A stretch of DNA of 64,000 nucleotides from Tubiluchus corallicola (GCA_030141605.1 JAQGDQ010000078.1:494001-558000), one strand, 5' to 3'. Positions 47,144 through 59,742 are shown, counted from the first letter of the stretch. Notes: generated by a model from the sequence alone, not told the origin. Translations and numbers: made by a program.

Positions 47144-49255
47144 CGTTTCTCTTTGCAAAACGCTGACTGTTTCACAGCAAATGTCAGTCTATTATTTCAC
47201 TGAAAAGAAAAAATCTTTTACAAGCAACTTCCGTTCAATGTTACTGTAGATCGACAGGGCGAAGCCTAGTGTAAGTAGGCTTCTTGTCCATAGTTGTCTC
47301 TCGTTATTTTACAGCTGACTTGAAAAGTTTGCACTCTCGAAGAATTTAGTTGCTCCACTTTTTAAAAAGTTTTAATGTTGGTGCAACTGAGACGACTACA
47401 TACTCAAGCTGGGCTGAATTTATGCTGGAAAACTTGCATAGCACTGTTCTACACAAGTTTAGAATTATGTAGCAATCTTACAGTACTATACAGGCCAAAT
47501 TCATAGTATTATTGTACGTAAAAATCGTTGTAAAAGTGTTGTGTGAAAGTAAATTATCTATCTATAAGTATGACATATTTGTATAATTCTGATTCCACTC
47601 ACAAAATCCACTTTCCTGTTGTGCACTTGTCCATATTGCTTGCGCAATTTAATGATATACGCAACAGCAATTCGCTGCGACCATAACGTCAAAAAAACGT
47701 TCTGCCGCAACCAATCTGACCATAATTATTTGACATGCCCGCGACTGCACAGTCATAGACATAGAACTTTTATTTCCTCCAATATAGTATTACAGCAAAA
47801 GTTTGTTAAATAACAAATAATTGTAATCATGAAGCAGGGTAAGGAGGGACCATGCGATCATCTAGTCTCCTGCCCTTTCATATAGACAGATTGGTATAAT
47901 ATTATTAAAAATAAATGGTGATGCTGCAGATAACAAAAACAAAAAGCAAAAATAGTACAAATTGTAAAAAAAACTAAGAATAAAAAATAATAAAGTTAAA
48001 TACATAAATCCAAGCAAAAGAATGCAAACTGCCTGTCGCCTGACTGCCTGTACATCTGTGATTTAAAGCATACCACACAACTCAAATTATTTCTTCCCTG
48101 AGGCAACATAAAATTACTGTGATAAACATTTAGAACTAGCAAACCTACAGAGGAAATGGGAAAAACCAAAGCTATTTCCAATTGCCATTTCCAGGCCATA
48201 ACATTTTAAAGTTAAAGAAATCGTCACTAATAAGAAACCTTTAATATAAATTTTGTAAGAAATTACAATTAATCAGAGATTCAAATGTGCAAAAAAGGGA
48301 AATTGCCAAAACTATGTGTAACAAAATGTTTTATTATTTGTTAGAAGAACCTGTTAGACAAACACAGCTTAAAAGTACATTAAAACGTTCAATAAAAAGA
48401 AGTAATAGAAATACTGTTAATAACTGCAGAAATTTCCTGATGTCAATCACAGGAAGGCTTGGCAACCTCAATCTATAAAAATTGGTAAGTCTCAAAAAGC
48501 TAAATAAATGTCACAAAAAGCATTAAATAGGAATTTGAATCTAGAATTAGAATCTGCACGTGTTATAGAAAATTTGGAAACTTCTGAAAGCAGCAAGTCT
48601 AAGTGAATAACTGCCTAATCTCTCCTTCAAAATGTAAACAGTAAGAAACGAGTATAAACAGTGGCATGCTCTGTTGACTAGCATTATAGAACTGCGAAGT
48701 GTCCATACACTATAAACTGCAATATTCGTTTTAAATTAGAAAATTAACTTATATACTGGTGACTGAAAAAAACTTGTTCCTCAAAAGGTATAACATTATA
48801 ACAAGAAGATGGATTGGGGTTTGCCACAATATTATATTGGACTTCAAACAAAATCCAGCTTTACCAGTAATCCTTCTTTCTTTCAAACTTCTCTGCAGAA
48901 GTTTCTCGGGCATAACATCTACACTATGTATGGTGGAGTAAAAACGTTCTAGTGATTTCACCAATTCATCACAACATTGTTGTTGAAAAGTACCAATATA
49001 AATGATATAATTTTAGTGAATACGCATTATCACTATTGTGGTGAACATTGGACACATTGTCTATTCACAGTTGATAGGAAGCACTGCAGGCCTGAAGAGA
49101 TCCAACTGTGAAAATTGGGAGCCACTGATTTACAGGTGTGTTAGGTCTTTTATAAACTTAGTTTGGCATGTCATAGTCAATTAATAGTTGGCTGACTTTA
49201 GAAAAGGTACAACTGAATATTCACATGCCTAGCTCCTAGTGGACACAAACAAAGC
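47144..49255. other. CABIN1 upstream region
   Basis: The CABIN1 promoter and any 5' UTR exon must be here. CG sites occur near 47240-47420 but no core promoter motif is clear. Frames at 47619-47813 and 48749-48964 show no recognisable family. No gene is called. Confidence 0.45.
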
Positions 49256-50715
49256 AAAAGTATCTACAATACACTCCAAAATTGGATAAATACCTAAAGT
49301 TTGGTCTAATGTAAAGTATAACTTTCTTGTCAGGAATCCGTGTTGCATTAAATTAAAGATCAACACCAGTGCGAGCATATTAGAAGGGTTGCAAATTAAT
49401 ACAGGGCTATTAAAGTGATTCCTGAATTTAAAAACCTACAGTACCGCCTTTGTAGAACAAGCTCATTCACAACAGCTCTAATTACATGGATGCTGGAACT
49501 TGATGTAGTGAATACAATATAGAAAAAAGATTACAATTTCATGAAATAAATGTGTATCATGACCGTGTTATAACATTACAAGGCAAATACTACGAGCTCT
49601 AGGTTTTCCTCGAAAACTATAAGTAACATTTTGAGATAACATAGTGCTGGGCTAAAGCTAGACCATTTTAATTCAGTAAAATAGAGTTAACCCAATAAAT
49701 TGTTTACTAAGAATTTTTCCATAATGCATAAATACAGTCAGGACAGATCAGGTAACAATGGCTGTTAGAAAATAATTACATTAATGTGTATAGAGAATAT
49801 GCCATAGTGACACGTTTCTTGCCACAGGACTTAGTTGGCAAACATGATGTTGGCGGTTGGTTAATGGTTCAGGTTTAACTTTTTAGTTACAGATATGTTA
49901 CCATGGCAATTATGAATTGAATATGCGTTACCATTAACACAGAAAAATGTATGACACTGCCTAATCAGTAACTGTATTCATTGCCTGCATGCAGAATTTA
50001 TATCTGAATGACGTAGTACTTAGGTATAGTTTACCAAATACATGAACCTAAGATTGTATAATAATGTTAACAATAATAATGATCATGATTGTGACAACGT
50101 CAATGATAATATTGATGACAATGATAATGACAATAATTGTAATGGTAACGATAATTATAATGATAAAATGACTATATAAAATTTTATTATAATGAAAATT
50201 ATAACGATGATCATGATGATGATTGACAAGCGCCGCACAAAAAAATCTTATTCTTAACGTGAAACTCTGTCATAATTGGTGGCCTTTCTTGACCTATGTT
50301 CAAATTCCGGAGAAGGACATAGAAAAAGTGGCAGATCCGCACGATGCGTAAATATGTCTAATGCGCTAGACATGATGGCGCGAAGTTTTGTATTTTTGCT
50401 GTATCGGTAAATACATACAAAATATATAAAGGTAGCGTTTCTGGAGCTGACCGGCCACTGGCACAGCAGTGTCTCGTTTTTTTGCTGGATTATAGAGCTG
50501 TTATGAATGAACGTGTTCTACGAATTCTGCAGGTATCTTAATTGCCCTGTAATGTATTAAATTTGTAACCCTTCTAATAATAGTAATATTTTCACACTAG
50601 TGCTGGTCTTTAATTTAACGCAACACGGATTCCAGTCAGGAAAGTCATATTCTGCAATCTACATTACGCCAAACTTTAGGTGTTCATCCAATTTTGGAAT
50701 ATTGTGTATACTTTA
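49256..50715. repeat. Large inverted repeat, arms about 240 bp
   Basis: Left arm about 49260-49505, right arm about 50480-50715, spacer just under 1 kb. Shared blocks, left versus complement of right, are CCAAAATTGGAT, ACCTAAAGTTTGG, GGAATCCGTGTTGC, TTAGAAGGGTT, CATTCA-AACAGCTCTA. Arms differ by substitutions and small gaps. The spacer holds an irregular ATA/ATG-rich tract (50060-50220). No target duplication was found, so it may be a foldback element or two opposed insertions. Confidence 0.65.
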
Positions 50716-50899
50716 ACAATCAGCCTAGAGTAAAGTTCCACGGCTGAGGAGATGATTTTAAGCATCCATATCATTGATTACTGCTGTGTTCACCTGTTTG
50801 AAGGCTAGATTCATTTATTTTATATATCTGCCTGCTCAATGTCTACAACAGATGTGATGATGTACTTATAACTTCATGCTGCTATCTAATAAGTTTTGG

Positions 50900-52061
50900 G
50901 GCGCTATTACACTTTCGCACCGCCTAGTTTTTTCTAGGTTATTACTCGTTTCTAGGCTCGTAGGTCATTATTCTATTATTCTCACGTCATCAGTGAATGT
51001 TTCCGCTAATCTCGTGGTAATTTAATCCTATATTTAGGTATAATTACCAATAACACAATAATTACCAACAATACAGGTATAATAGGTATACGCTGTATTC
51101 ACAGTTCTACACCTATACAGTTCGTATCGCCATCTTGTTTGTGTGTGTAGTCACGTGACGAATTTCGTACTAGTTTATGCATTATCAGGGCCTAGCTTAA
51201 AAGGCACGTGACACACTTTCATCTTCACAGCATTTACGAAATAAAGAAAAAACCTTTACTTTTTTATAATCTAATAGTAATAATACTACAGTAATAAATA
51301 AAATTAATGATAAATAACTGTAGTGGTCTAAAATAATTTCCTCGTATATGCCAGCTTGGGTCTGACTATACATTGGGTCTGACAGAAAAGACAATGACTG
51401 GCACAGGATTATAATGGCATTTTAGGCTTATATACTCATTATCACCACCATTATCGTTATCGTCATCACTACCACTATTCTGATGCCATCATCATTATGC
51501 ATGTACAACTTATAGTAGCTTATACAATTTTGGTCTATGAGTACGGGGGGGAATGTAGTGGGAAGCATATTTACAAAGCTGAATGTAATGACAATAATGA
51601 TGATGACAACGTCCGTACATATATACATACACACACGCGTGCGCGTGTAATTAAAAACAGATATGTACGCTTGTAATTAATTATTATATACAGTGTTCCC
51701 TCACTTATCGTGGGTGTTCCGTTCCAGGCCCACCCTTGATACGATACAAACTCCCGTGACTGCAACCCTAATAATCATAAATTATGCGAAGAAACTAAAA
51801 ATACATGTTAAGGGCCACATCATCACTGCGCGAGAGCGATTGCGCATTAGTGGTGTAAACACAGTTATTCACGTGGAGCTTTTTGCGTGATGGTGGCGGT
51901 AAGTAATGTATGATTTTAATCTGGAATTATAATGTCTAAAAACCAATAATATTATGGGAATATGGTGTATATTACGCCTGTTGGTCTGCTTTCTGGCCTG
52001 CAGGCGTGAAAACAACCAATAGGCCAGAAAAAACTAGGCGGTGTGAAAGTGTAATAGCGCC
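50900..52061. mobile_element. 1,162-bp DNA transposon with 9-bp target duplication
   Basis: Ends are GGCGCTATTACACTTTCGCA and, as complement of the right end, GGCGCTATTACACTTTCACA. Inverted repeats continue to about 38 bp with few mismatches. Identical 9-bp duplications AAGTTTTGG flank it (50891-50899 and 52062-52070). A 9-bp duplication suggests a Mutator-like or Merlin-like element. No transposase frame remains. A pogo-like terminus starts inside at 51691. Confidence 0.88.
51691..51895. mobile_element. pogo-like terminus nested in the larger element
   Basis: TATA then CAGTGTTCCCTCACTTATCG, GTTCCGTTCCAGGCCC: a typical pogo/Tigger-type end after a TA. The matching far end was not found, so it is truncated or diverged. 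Confidence 0.5.
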
Positions 52062-52300
52062 AAGTTTTGGTAATAAAATAAAAATCCATTCTTTTGCCAA
52101 GTTTTGGTATACCCAATATTGGCAGTAATGCAAATCTTGCAAATAGTGATGAATTTAGTAGTGGTTTTAGATTTGAACGAACTGCTTTGATACTAAAACA
52201 TGCATATTATAATACAGATGTTTTAAGTGGATTTTTCAAACTAAAACTTCCCTTCCCGAACACGATACTGTTCGGTGTTCCTGATAATGTGACTGCTGAC

Positions 52301-52800
52301 TTACCGTCTATACCTATGTACAAGTCGAATTTTTGGGAGGCGATTTTAAGGTGAAATTTTTGGGGTTGACTTATACTTACGATATGTTTTTGGGAGATGT
52401 CGCTAAAGAATCATCTACAATACGAATATGCAAAGAAATAATCCTTCATTATATCCTGGCAGCGATATCCTAGGGTTAAAAGGCATTACAAACAATTATG
52501 CTCAATGAAAGGCCAGGCTGCATTATCATGGATTGCATTGAGGGCCCTCAACATGAATATATATATATATATACATCGGGTAGGTATAATATATACTCGG
52601 CCCAGGCATTTGCACGTATCTTACACACTAACACAGTAGGCTATTGATTTATTACTCGGCCATTGTTGACATCTTTTACTCTGGAAGATCTTAATATTTT
52701 GTAGTCGACTTGTACACAGGTAATATATAAAATGATGCAATTTTTGGTCTTAAAATGCACGTCGACTTGTACATAAGGTTGACTTGTATATATGCGGTAA
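52301..52800. mobile_element. 500-bp element with related inverted ends
   Basis: The left end reads TTACCGTCTATACC, then ATGTACAAGTCGAAT. The complement of the right end reads TTACCGCATATATAC, then ATGTACAAGTCGACG. These are imperfect inverted repeats. The interior is AT-rich with an AT dinucleotide run. The superfamily is not assigned and no target duplication is certain. Confidence 0.6.
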
Positions 52801-54394
52801 CTCTCTGGCAATATTGATCAATCGTGGTTTTGACGCACTGAGTTGAACAGTTTGTCATTAAATAAAGCTATTGTTAAGTAGTAACTGACACTTTTAACGC
52901 AGTTCTTAGCATCTGTTCTGAAAAACAATTTACGAGTAGTAGGCAGTATCACATTCCGCAAATGAGTGTTTTTAGCTCACTGCATTTTGGTTTGTAAACT
53001 AGTGTGACAACCACAATTTAAAACTTAAAAACACAGCTGTCTCATATTTAACTCATTTTGTTTCACTCCACAAAAAAGAATATGATAAATGGCAATAGTT
53101 GCCATAATACAATATTAAGTTTAGTTGGCAAAGAACTGAGGGTAATGGATGGTTATCTAATCAGCCAGCACAATGACGATGATGTGCATGATGATGATGA
53201 TATGTTGAAACTTTGGTATTTATGAAATGTGTATCTAATTACATGCCACCTTCACTGTGGAGGCAACTGGCCAATATAATCACAAGAGTTAATATGTAAG
53301 GGAATTGATGGTGTTGGAAAACCTTAATAAAGAGTAGGTGAAGAAGGTAACTGAGTGGTAACAGTTCTTGCTCACGGATAAAGTTGGGTAATATGGGGCC
53401 TGGTCAGTAATTAAATAGGTAATCTCCCATTTTGCATTTCGTGGATTCTTCTTTTCATTTAATGAGCTTGTACATTATGTATTACTTACATTGTAAAGAC
53501 ATTGTATAATATAATATTTAAACATGACTAAGATGTCTGTGAAGTTCTTACAGGATTGACTTGATAGTGAGTCAAGTATGAACCAGGCCACAACAAATGG
53601 CTTTTTGTTGACTATCTGTACGTAAAAATTACACTAAAAATTAATTTGCCATTTGCTGAACTATAAAAATGGTATTTGATAGATGTTAGACAACCTTCTT
53701 TAATTTTTAGTTAAAAATAAACTCTAAGGTATAGGTGCAGAACTATCATTTTTACCTGCATGTTCTAGATGAGATCAATGAAGGACATTCTAGTCAACCC
53801 ATTCAACATATGTGTGCTTGCAAACCAAAACCGGCTGTAAGTCAACATAGTTAAAACTACATTATGGTGCTTCAAAGTAGAATACACCAAAAATTGGGTC
53901 AAATGTCAATTTTTTTGTTTACTATAAAGCAAATGCTAAATATATTAAAACTTTTGTATTCTAGCATCAGATAATCAGAAAAATGTTCAAAAAAATACTA
54001 AAAATGTTATTTCATAGCTTTGTACCCACAATTTCTGGCTAAAAACTACTACTACAATTGTGCTAGTGGAAGCAGTCATTTTGCTTGCGGTTTTTTTCAA
54101 GCCCATATCTTTCTCTGGAAGAGCCATCTACTGCATCTGAACAACCAACTTTTTGTGCGGTTGCTAAGTGTTTCGTAAAAACGTGACAAAAGACAATGGC
54201 TAACTTTAACATCTATGCTTAGCAGCAACATAGAGCACCAAACTTGGTATCAAAATGGTGAACTTGATATCAAAATGGTCAACATGAATAACTAGAAAAG
54301 CTTAATTGTTGACTTCTGAACGTTTTTGCTATGCAACCACACATATAAGTAAAGATCAACAACCCATTGCACTGGTCTAGTCAACCGCTTATTA
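52801..54394. other. Intergenic spacer, no gene seen
   Basis: AT-rich. A tRNA-like SINE remnant may lie at 53340-53420 (ACTGAGTGGTAACAGTTCTT, then CTCACGGATAAAG). No exon was recognised. Confidence 0.45.
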
Positions 54395-55048
54395 CCTAGT
54401 AAAGCTGCACAAAATGATCCTCGTGTCCCACTTAATTACAGGGGTATAACTTTTATTTCTATTGTTTCAAAACTTTACTGTTCTATTATTAATAATAGAT
54501 TGATCAAAATTATTTATGTTGGACATTGTTCACAATTACTGCCACAAATTGTGACTAAATTTGAATGAAGACAAAATAAACGTATTGAACTTCAGAAGCA
54601 AGATGATGCAAAAAACTCTATTCTGTATTACTTGTGGGTCTAGTAATTTATCAGTTAAAAATCAATACAAGTACCTTGGTATTGTGTTAGATGAATTTTT
54701 AATTTTTGAAAAAACAGGAGTTGTTTTAGCTGACACAGCTTGTCGTGTTTTAGGATCAATCATTGCCAAATTGTATATGCACAGGAATTGTATTTCACAA
54801 CTCACACGGGATTGTTGATGCTTGTATTTCCCCACTACTTGATTATTGTGCTGGTATATGGGGTTTTAGTCCATATTGATTGATGCTATCCAAATAGGAC
54901 CATTTCTTCATATATGGGGGTTCACCCCAAATTTTGCAGTTAATGATGAAGCCGATTGGACTCCTAATACCATAAAGAGAAAAACTGATATACATCGATT
55001 TGGAATAGAATAATGAAATTTGATGATAACCAACTAACTATTTTAGGA
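54395..55048 (+). mobile_element. Broken LINE reverse transcriptase
   Basis: NDPRVPLNYRGITF with SKLYCSIINNRL is the classic LINE RT block. After a deletion come LNEDKINVLNFRSK, YKYLGIVLDEFL and CISPLLDYCAGIWGF. Then, in another frame, WTPNTIKRKTDIHR and WNRIMKFDDNQLT. The order of motifs is that of a non-LTR RT C-terminal half, with frameshifts and deletions. The last recognisable residues end about 15 bp before the DNAJC9 start codon. Confidence 0.85.
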
Positions 55049-55061
55049 ATAAGTAGTAGAG

Positions 55062-58000
55062 ATGTCACAACTTCTAACAACATGTGAAGAATTGTTTGGA
55101 ACACAAAACCTATATGACATTTTAACATTGAAAAAGGAAGCAAGTTTTACTGAAGGTATGCAAAAGTGAAGTTGTTTCATGTTTTAATGTGTAGAATGGA
55201 TTAATTGATTCAGAACATGGCCCTGGTATATTGCAAGGTTTTATACATAACTATCAAATAATTTATTGTTGTGTTCATGTATAATACAAACTATGATTAT
55301 AGGGAAATATTTTTACAGTAAGTTCTCGCTTACTGATGCTAATGTGTTCCAGCAAAACGAGACTTTATGCGAAATGTTTATTAAATGAAACTATTGATAA
55401 AATAAAAATGGCTGTGAGCAAAGTAAAAAAAAATCCTCGTTTAAATGAAACATGCATTGTTAAATAGGAAAAATGTGTCGAATGTTTAACATAATTAAAA
55501 TGAAACGTTGTTAAACGCCGAATCATTAAGCGTGGACTTTCTGTACCTTGCTGTAAAGTGTCTTACAGCTGGGTAACAGGAATATTTAGTATCATTTAGT
55601 TTCCATAAAGAGGCACCTTCTTACAATTTTTTGTCTTTTTTCATAATAGATGTCGCTATAATTTATAAGTTCAACGTATAAACTTAGTAATGCTAGTACT
55701 ATTTGTAAGTGCTAGTTTTATCTTTTACGAAATTTGTCATTGGTTGAACAGAAGTTAGGGTTTCTTTAAACTATAATGGAAATATTTTTCTGAAGGCATT
55801 ACAACACATTTAATGCATTATAATATGTCTGATACACCAAGCATGTATGTTTTTGTCTAATAATTTTACAGTTAAACGAGGTTATTACAAGATATCATTG
55901 AAGGTCCATCCTGACCGAGTAGAAAAAGATGAAAAGGAACTAGCAACTAAAAAATTTCAAGCTTTGGGAAGAATATACAGTATTTTATCGGATAAGGAGA
56001 AGCGAGCAGTGTACGATGAAACTGGTAAGGTTAGGTACCGTTCATTTTTTACCGTGGTTTATAAACTGAGTTTAATTTCCAACCCCCAACAGTGACTTTA
56101 ACTATAACATTGCTGTGAACAAAGTTTTGATGGTGGCAGTTTTTGTTTTATAATTGAATTTGTGTATTGCACAGATATTTTCTGACATTTTGTAAAACAT
56201 TTTTCTGATGTAATTAGAAAGTAGAAAAAGTCTGTCATGGCACTGCCACAGCTGTACAACAGTTTGAAAGACTCTGATTGTCATTTTTTGCAGGTGATGT
56301 TGGTGATGATGACGATGAACTATTTAAACAAGACCGTGATTGGAACGACTATTGGAGACTCCTTTTCAAGAAAGTGTCTGTAGATGACATTAAGGATTTT
56401 GAAAAAGATTACAAAGGTATTTTATGTACAAAAACTGGAACCGAAGTAGATGGTAAAATGCACCAGCAGCCACTTTGTGTATGGCATGGTATTTGCAGTG
56501 CCTTTTTTACTTGTTGATGCTATGACACTTTCACTCAAATTGCAAACAAAAATCAATAATGCGTGGCACAAAGGAAACACTTTATGATGTTTATTGCTTA
56601 GAATTGCACATTATTTTTTTAACGGAAAGCTAAAGAGTAACTAACGTGTACAGCAAAGATTACTTGAAACACTTTTTCTTTCTTGCATACAAATATTTCC
56701 TTTTGTTCATTTCAGTTGCATTAGTTCTTTTTCTTTGTTCTGTTCTTTATCTTTTTGGTTTTTAAAGAAAAAGTCTAGTATTGGTTGCATTGACTTTTTT
56801 TCTGGTAAAACATATTTGTAATGCTTTAGAGGATATATATTAGCAACATCGTCTCTCAGTTTTGAACTTCGTTTTCAAAAAAAAGTCCAACATCATTATG
56901 GGTAAAAGCTTAATAGAAATGCACTGTGCCATGTTTGTGGGAATATTTCTATTGCTGTCTTCGCAGAAGCGTAAATGTAGCAATAATTAACCCAGCAATG
57001 TAACATGAGAGAATTTCATCAAAGGAATCATTTTTCAGGAAAGTCAGTAGCAGCATTTGTGTCTGACTGCTTAGTAGGTGCAAATTATTGCCTTGACTCT
57101 TGTTAATAGTAGCTTCTTCATAAAATGTAAGCACATCAAACAAAGTTTTGGTGCCTAAAATAAGGCAGAAAAATCATCGCTAATACAAAACATATCGTTA
57201 AGTAAGAAATAGGTGTCAAATGTTCAGATTTGTTGAATCGAAATATCATTAAATTGGGGTTACAGTAAGTGATGACTTGCTGTATTAGAAGTATAAAAGA
57301 AATGCAGAAACTGGCAATTATTATGAATAATGTGAAGCGTAGCACTGAGTAAATATGCCAATGGCAGGAAATGAACCTCTAAAACATTTGTGAGCATCAT
57401 CATCAGTTTGCTGAACTTGAACCGGGTCAGATCCATCAATACCAATTAATTAACCCATATAAAATGCAGCTGTTAAATGTTAACCTGATCATAATGAGGT
57501 TAGCGTTTATTTTTAAGGGTCTGAAGAAGAGGCGGCTGATTTGAAAGCAGCTTATCTGGAGTATGAGGGAGACATGGAAAAAATCATAGATAATGTAATG
57601 TGCAGTACCATAGAAGATGAACCTAGGTGAGTATTTTTACTTATATTGTCAGATAACTTATTTTTATCTAGTGCACTGTATGTACCAACAAGCACTGTTT
57701 TTTTCACAACTTGTGCTTTTTTAATACCTAAATGAACACACGTTGGAGTAATAGAGATAGCTGAAATGTAACAGTGATTTAGCAGCCTATAAAAATATAA
57801 AAATGTAACATGTAGCTGCCAGTTGAGGATGGTTGCATATACATCCGTGGCTCCCGGTACGATATCTCATCTTAGATGAATGTCCTCCATAAATAGCTAG
57901 ATTCCTGTCCTGCCACTAGCAGCATAATAACTAGACCCTACCATTGGATGCTGGATATCAGCTTGTACTTATACTTTGTCAAACAACAATTTTAAAAGGC

Positions 58001-59742
58001 AGTTTGGGATGAGTATATATTTTACTGATTTTATTAAAATAGTGAGAAATATGACATTTAAAATTTTTCTAAAATTTTCTATTCTTTCTCAAGTCTAATG
58101 GGCTTTCCAGACATTAGATGTAAAAATCAATAACCACATACAGTGCATTTACTAACCATGTGTTTTTTAGGTTTTGCAAAATTCTCAAAAAGAGCATAAA
58201 GTCAAAAGAACTGCCAGCGTTTAAATTATTCACACAGGAAACTAAGCGAAGTAAACAAACTCGGCATGCTAAGGTACGAGGTTTTATTAACAATTACAAA
58301 TGTATAAATTCTTCTCTTGGTACTAGCATTAAAATGACAGTTACCGTCAAAACAATCGTCTGCGCTAATAAACACCATGTTGATTTCTAGATGCTAGCTC
58401 TTTCCTGTATGCAGTCAGCACAGATTGAATGGGAGTTGAAATGCTTTCGCAAATAAGCAGGCTCTAGTTACTTAGTTATAATACACAGATAATTATTGTT
58501 TGTTTTACTGTCCACTAGTCGACTCACTGCTTCGTCATTTCGAGTCCGAGTGAGATCGCGGGTCCAAGTCTGAAGCAAGTTGCGACTCTGAGTCAGAGTC
58601 TGAAACTCGAGTACTACAACACTGCACCTTTCACAATTTTTACCAACAACAATCAATTCAATTTTGCAGTAACGTTCAGGTAAAACTAAAGAGTAAAATA
58701 CTGTGTTTTTTACTTTATAGTTTAAGTTGCTGCTGCTGTTTATATGCATTCATATATATATATATATATATGACTTATATGCAGCAAGTTAAAGCAGCTG
58801 AGCACACTTAATGAACACTAAATGGGAGGATTAAATCATTTTGCAGAATTTAATAGAGATCATTTCATAGATCAAAATAGTGGTAAGAATCATTCTTACA
58901 TGTTTGTCCATAGATGTAACTACAAAAATTTGTATATAGATCAAACAAAGTTTTGGCACTTAAAGTAATGCAGAAAAAAAGAATAAACAAAAGACAAATA
59001 TTATCAGAGCTAAAAAAGGAAGGAAAACAGGGATGGCAATGGATAGTCGATGTGTTAAGCAAATGTTACAAGGACAAGGATGCACCATATAGCTAATAGA
59101 AATTCCAGTTATAAATTCGAGGCAACGTGCTACACTACGTCCTATGCAAAAGTGAAATCGGCATCGCTGGAACGAAATATCATTAAATAGAAGTGACGTT
59201 AACGGTTAACTGAGAACCTCAAAAATTTGAATAAAATGTTAAAACTGACCATTATTATGAATGATGTGAAATGTACTGCTGAGCAAATATGCCACTGACA
59301 GAAAAAGAGTAATTTTTAGATTACGTAAGTTACTTTTACTGACTTTCATTTCAAGGTCGCTGACAATGCATGCACTAAAATAACTTATATAATTAATGCA
59401 AAAATGAGGCTCTAACTTTATATATATAAATGTACTGTCTTGGGCATATTGCAGTACCACTTTTTTCAAAAATCCTGATGTACGGTGAAACAAAAACTTT
59501 TTCTGAGTTATCCAGCTCTGTGACACAGTATCATTCAAAATTTTTTGACATACTCTTAGGCCAAGAAAGAAGCAAAAGAAGCTGAAGAGTATGCGAAAGA
59601 AATAGGCATTGGAAATTCTGAGAAAGATCTGCAAGCTGTGATGCTTGCACGTCAACAAACGCGAGCCGCACAAATGAACAACTTTTTCTCAGAATTGGAG
59701 GCCAAGTATGCAAAACCAAAGAAAAGAGGAAAGAAAAGTTGA
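55062..59742 (+). CDS. DNAJC9: DNAJC9, histone H3-H4 co-chaperone (complete, 6 exons)
   Basis: DNAJC9 is a nuclear J-domain protein that recruits HSP70 to histones H3-H4 during their supply and deposition. Exons: 55062-55155, 55872-56024, 56294-56416, 57518-57626, 58171-58273 and 59560-59742. They join in phase (1, 1, 1, 2, 0) to 254 residues (human about 260). Exon 1 has [14 protein letters not shown]. Exon 2 holds the J-domain catalytic HPD (residues 44-46, in SLKVHPDRV) and [17 protein letters not shown]. Exon 3 has [20 protein letters not shown] and exon 4 [13 protein letters not shown], both hallmarks of the family. Exon 6 ends in a histone-binding-type tail, [19 protein letters not shown], with a lysine-rich end. 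The start is the only Met before the conserved CEE motif and no upstream stop-free extension is convincing. Confidence 0.95.
55316..55543. mobile_element. pogo-like miniature element, 228 bp
   Basis: Left end CAGTAAGTTCTCGCTTA; the complement of the right end is CAGAAAGTCCACGCTTAATG. TA duplications lie at 55314-55315 and 55544-55545. It lies in DNAJC9 intron 1. Confidence 0.75.
56417..57517. other. DNAJC9 intron 3
   Basis: An AT-rich 1.1-kb intron. Nothing was recognised in it. The minus-strand frame near 57260-57445 shares a phrase ([15 protein letters not shown]) with one near 59240 ([16 protein letters not shown]), which points to a repeat shared between introns 3 and 5. Confidence 0.5.
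57150..57360. repeat. Repeat shared by DNAJC9 introns 3 and 5 (copy 1)
   Basis: Blocks such as CAAACAAAGTTTTGG, ATCATTAAAT and ATTATTATGAATAATGTGAA recur around 58940-58980 and 59170-59280. The order is the same, so a dispersed repeat or a segmental duplication is likely. Limits are approximate. Confidence 0.5.
58345..58410 (+). repeat. Dispersed repeat, copy 3 of 3
   Basis: AAAACAATCGTCTGCGCTAA, then TAAACACCATGTTGATTTCTAG; related to 14908-14972 and 36155-36220. In DNAJC9 intron 5. Confidence 0.5.
58930..59290. repeat. Repeat shared by DNAJC9 introns 3 and 5 (copy 2)
   Basis: Contains CAAACAAAGTTTTGG, AATATCATTAAAT, CCATTATTATGAATGATGTG and GAGCAAATATGCCACTG, parallel to 57150-57360. Confidence 0.5.

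Noticed and set aside
48749-48964. A 71-codon minus-strand frame with some protein-like composition
   Set aside because: No family was recognised and no splice or repeat support was found.
52094-52354. An 86-codon plus-strand frame
   Set aside because: No known domain, starts in repeated sequence beside the 50900-52061 transposon and runs into the 52301-52800 element.
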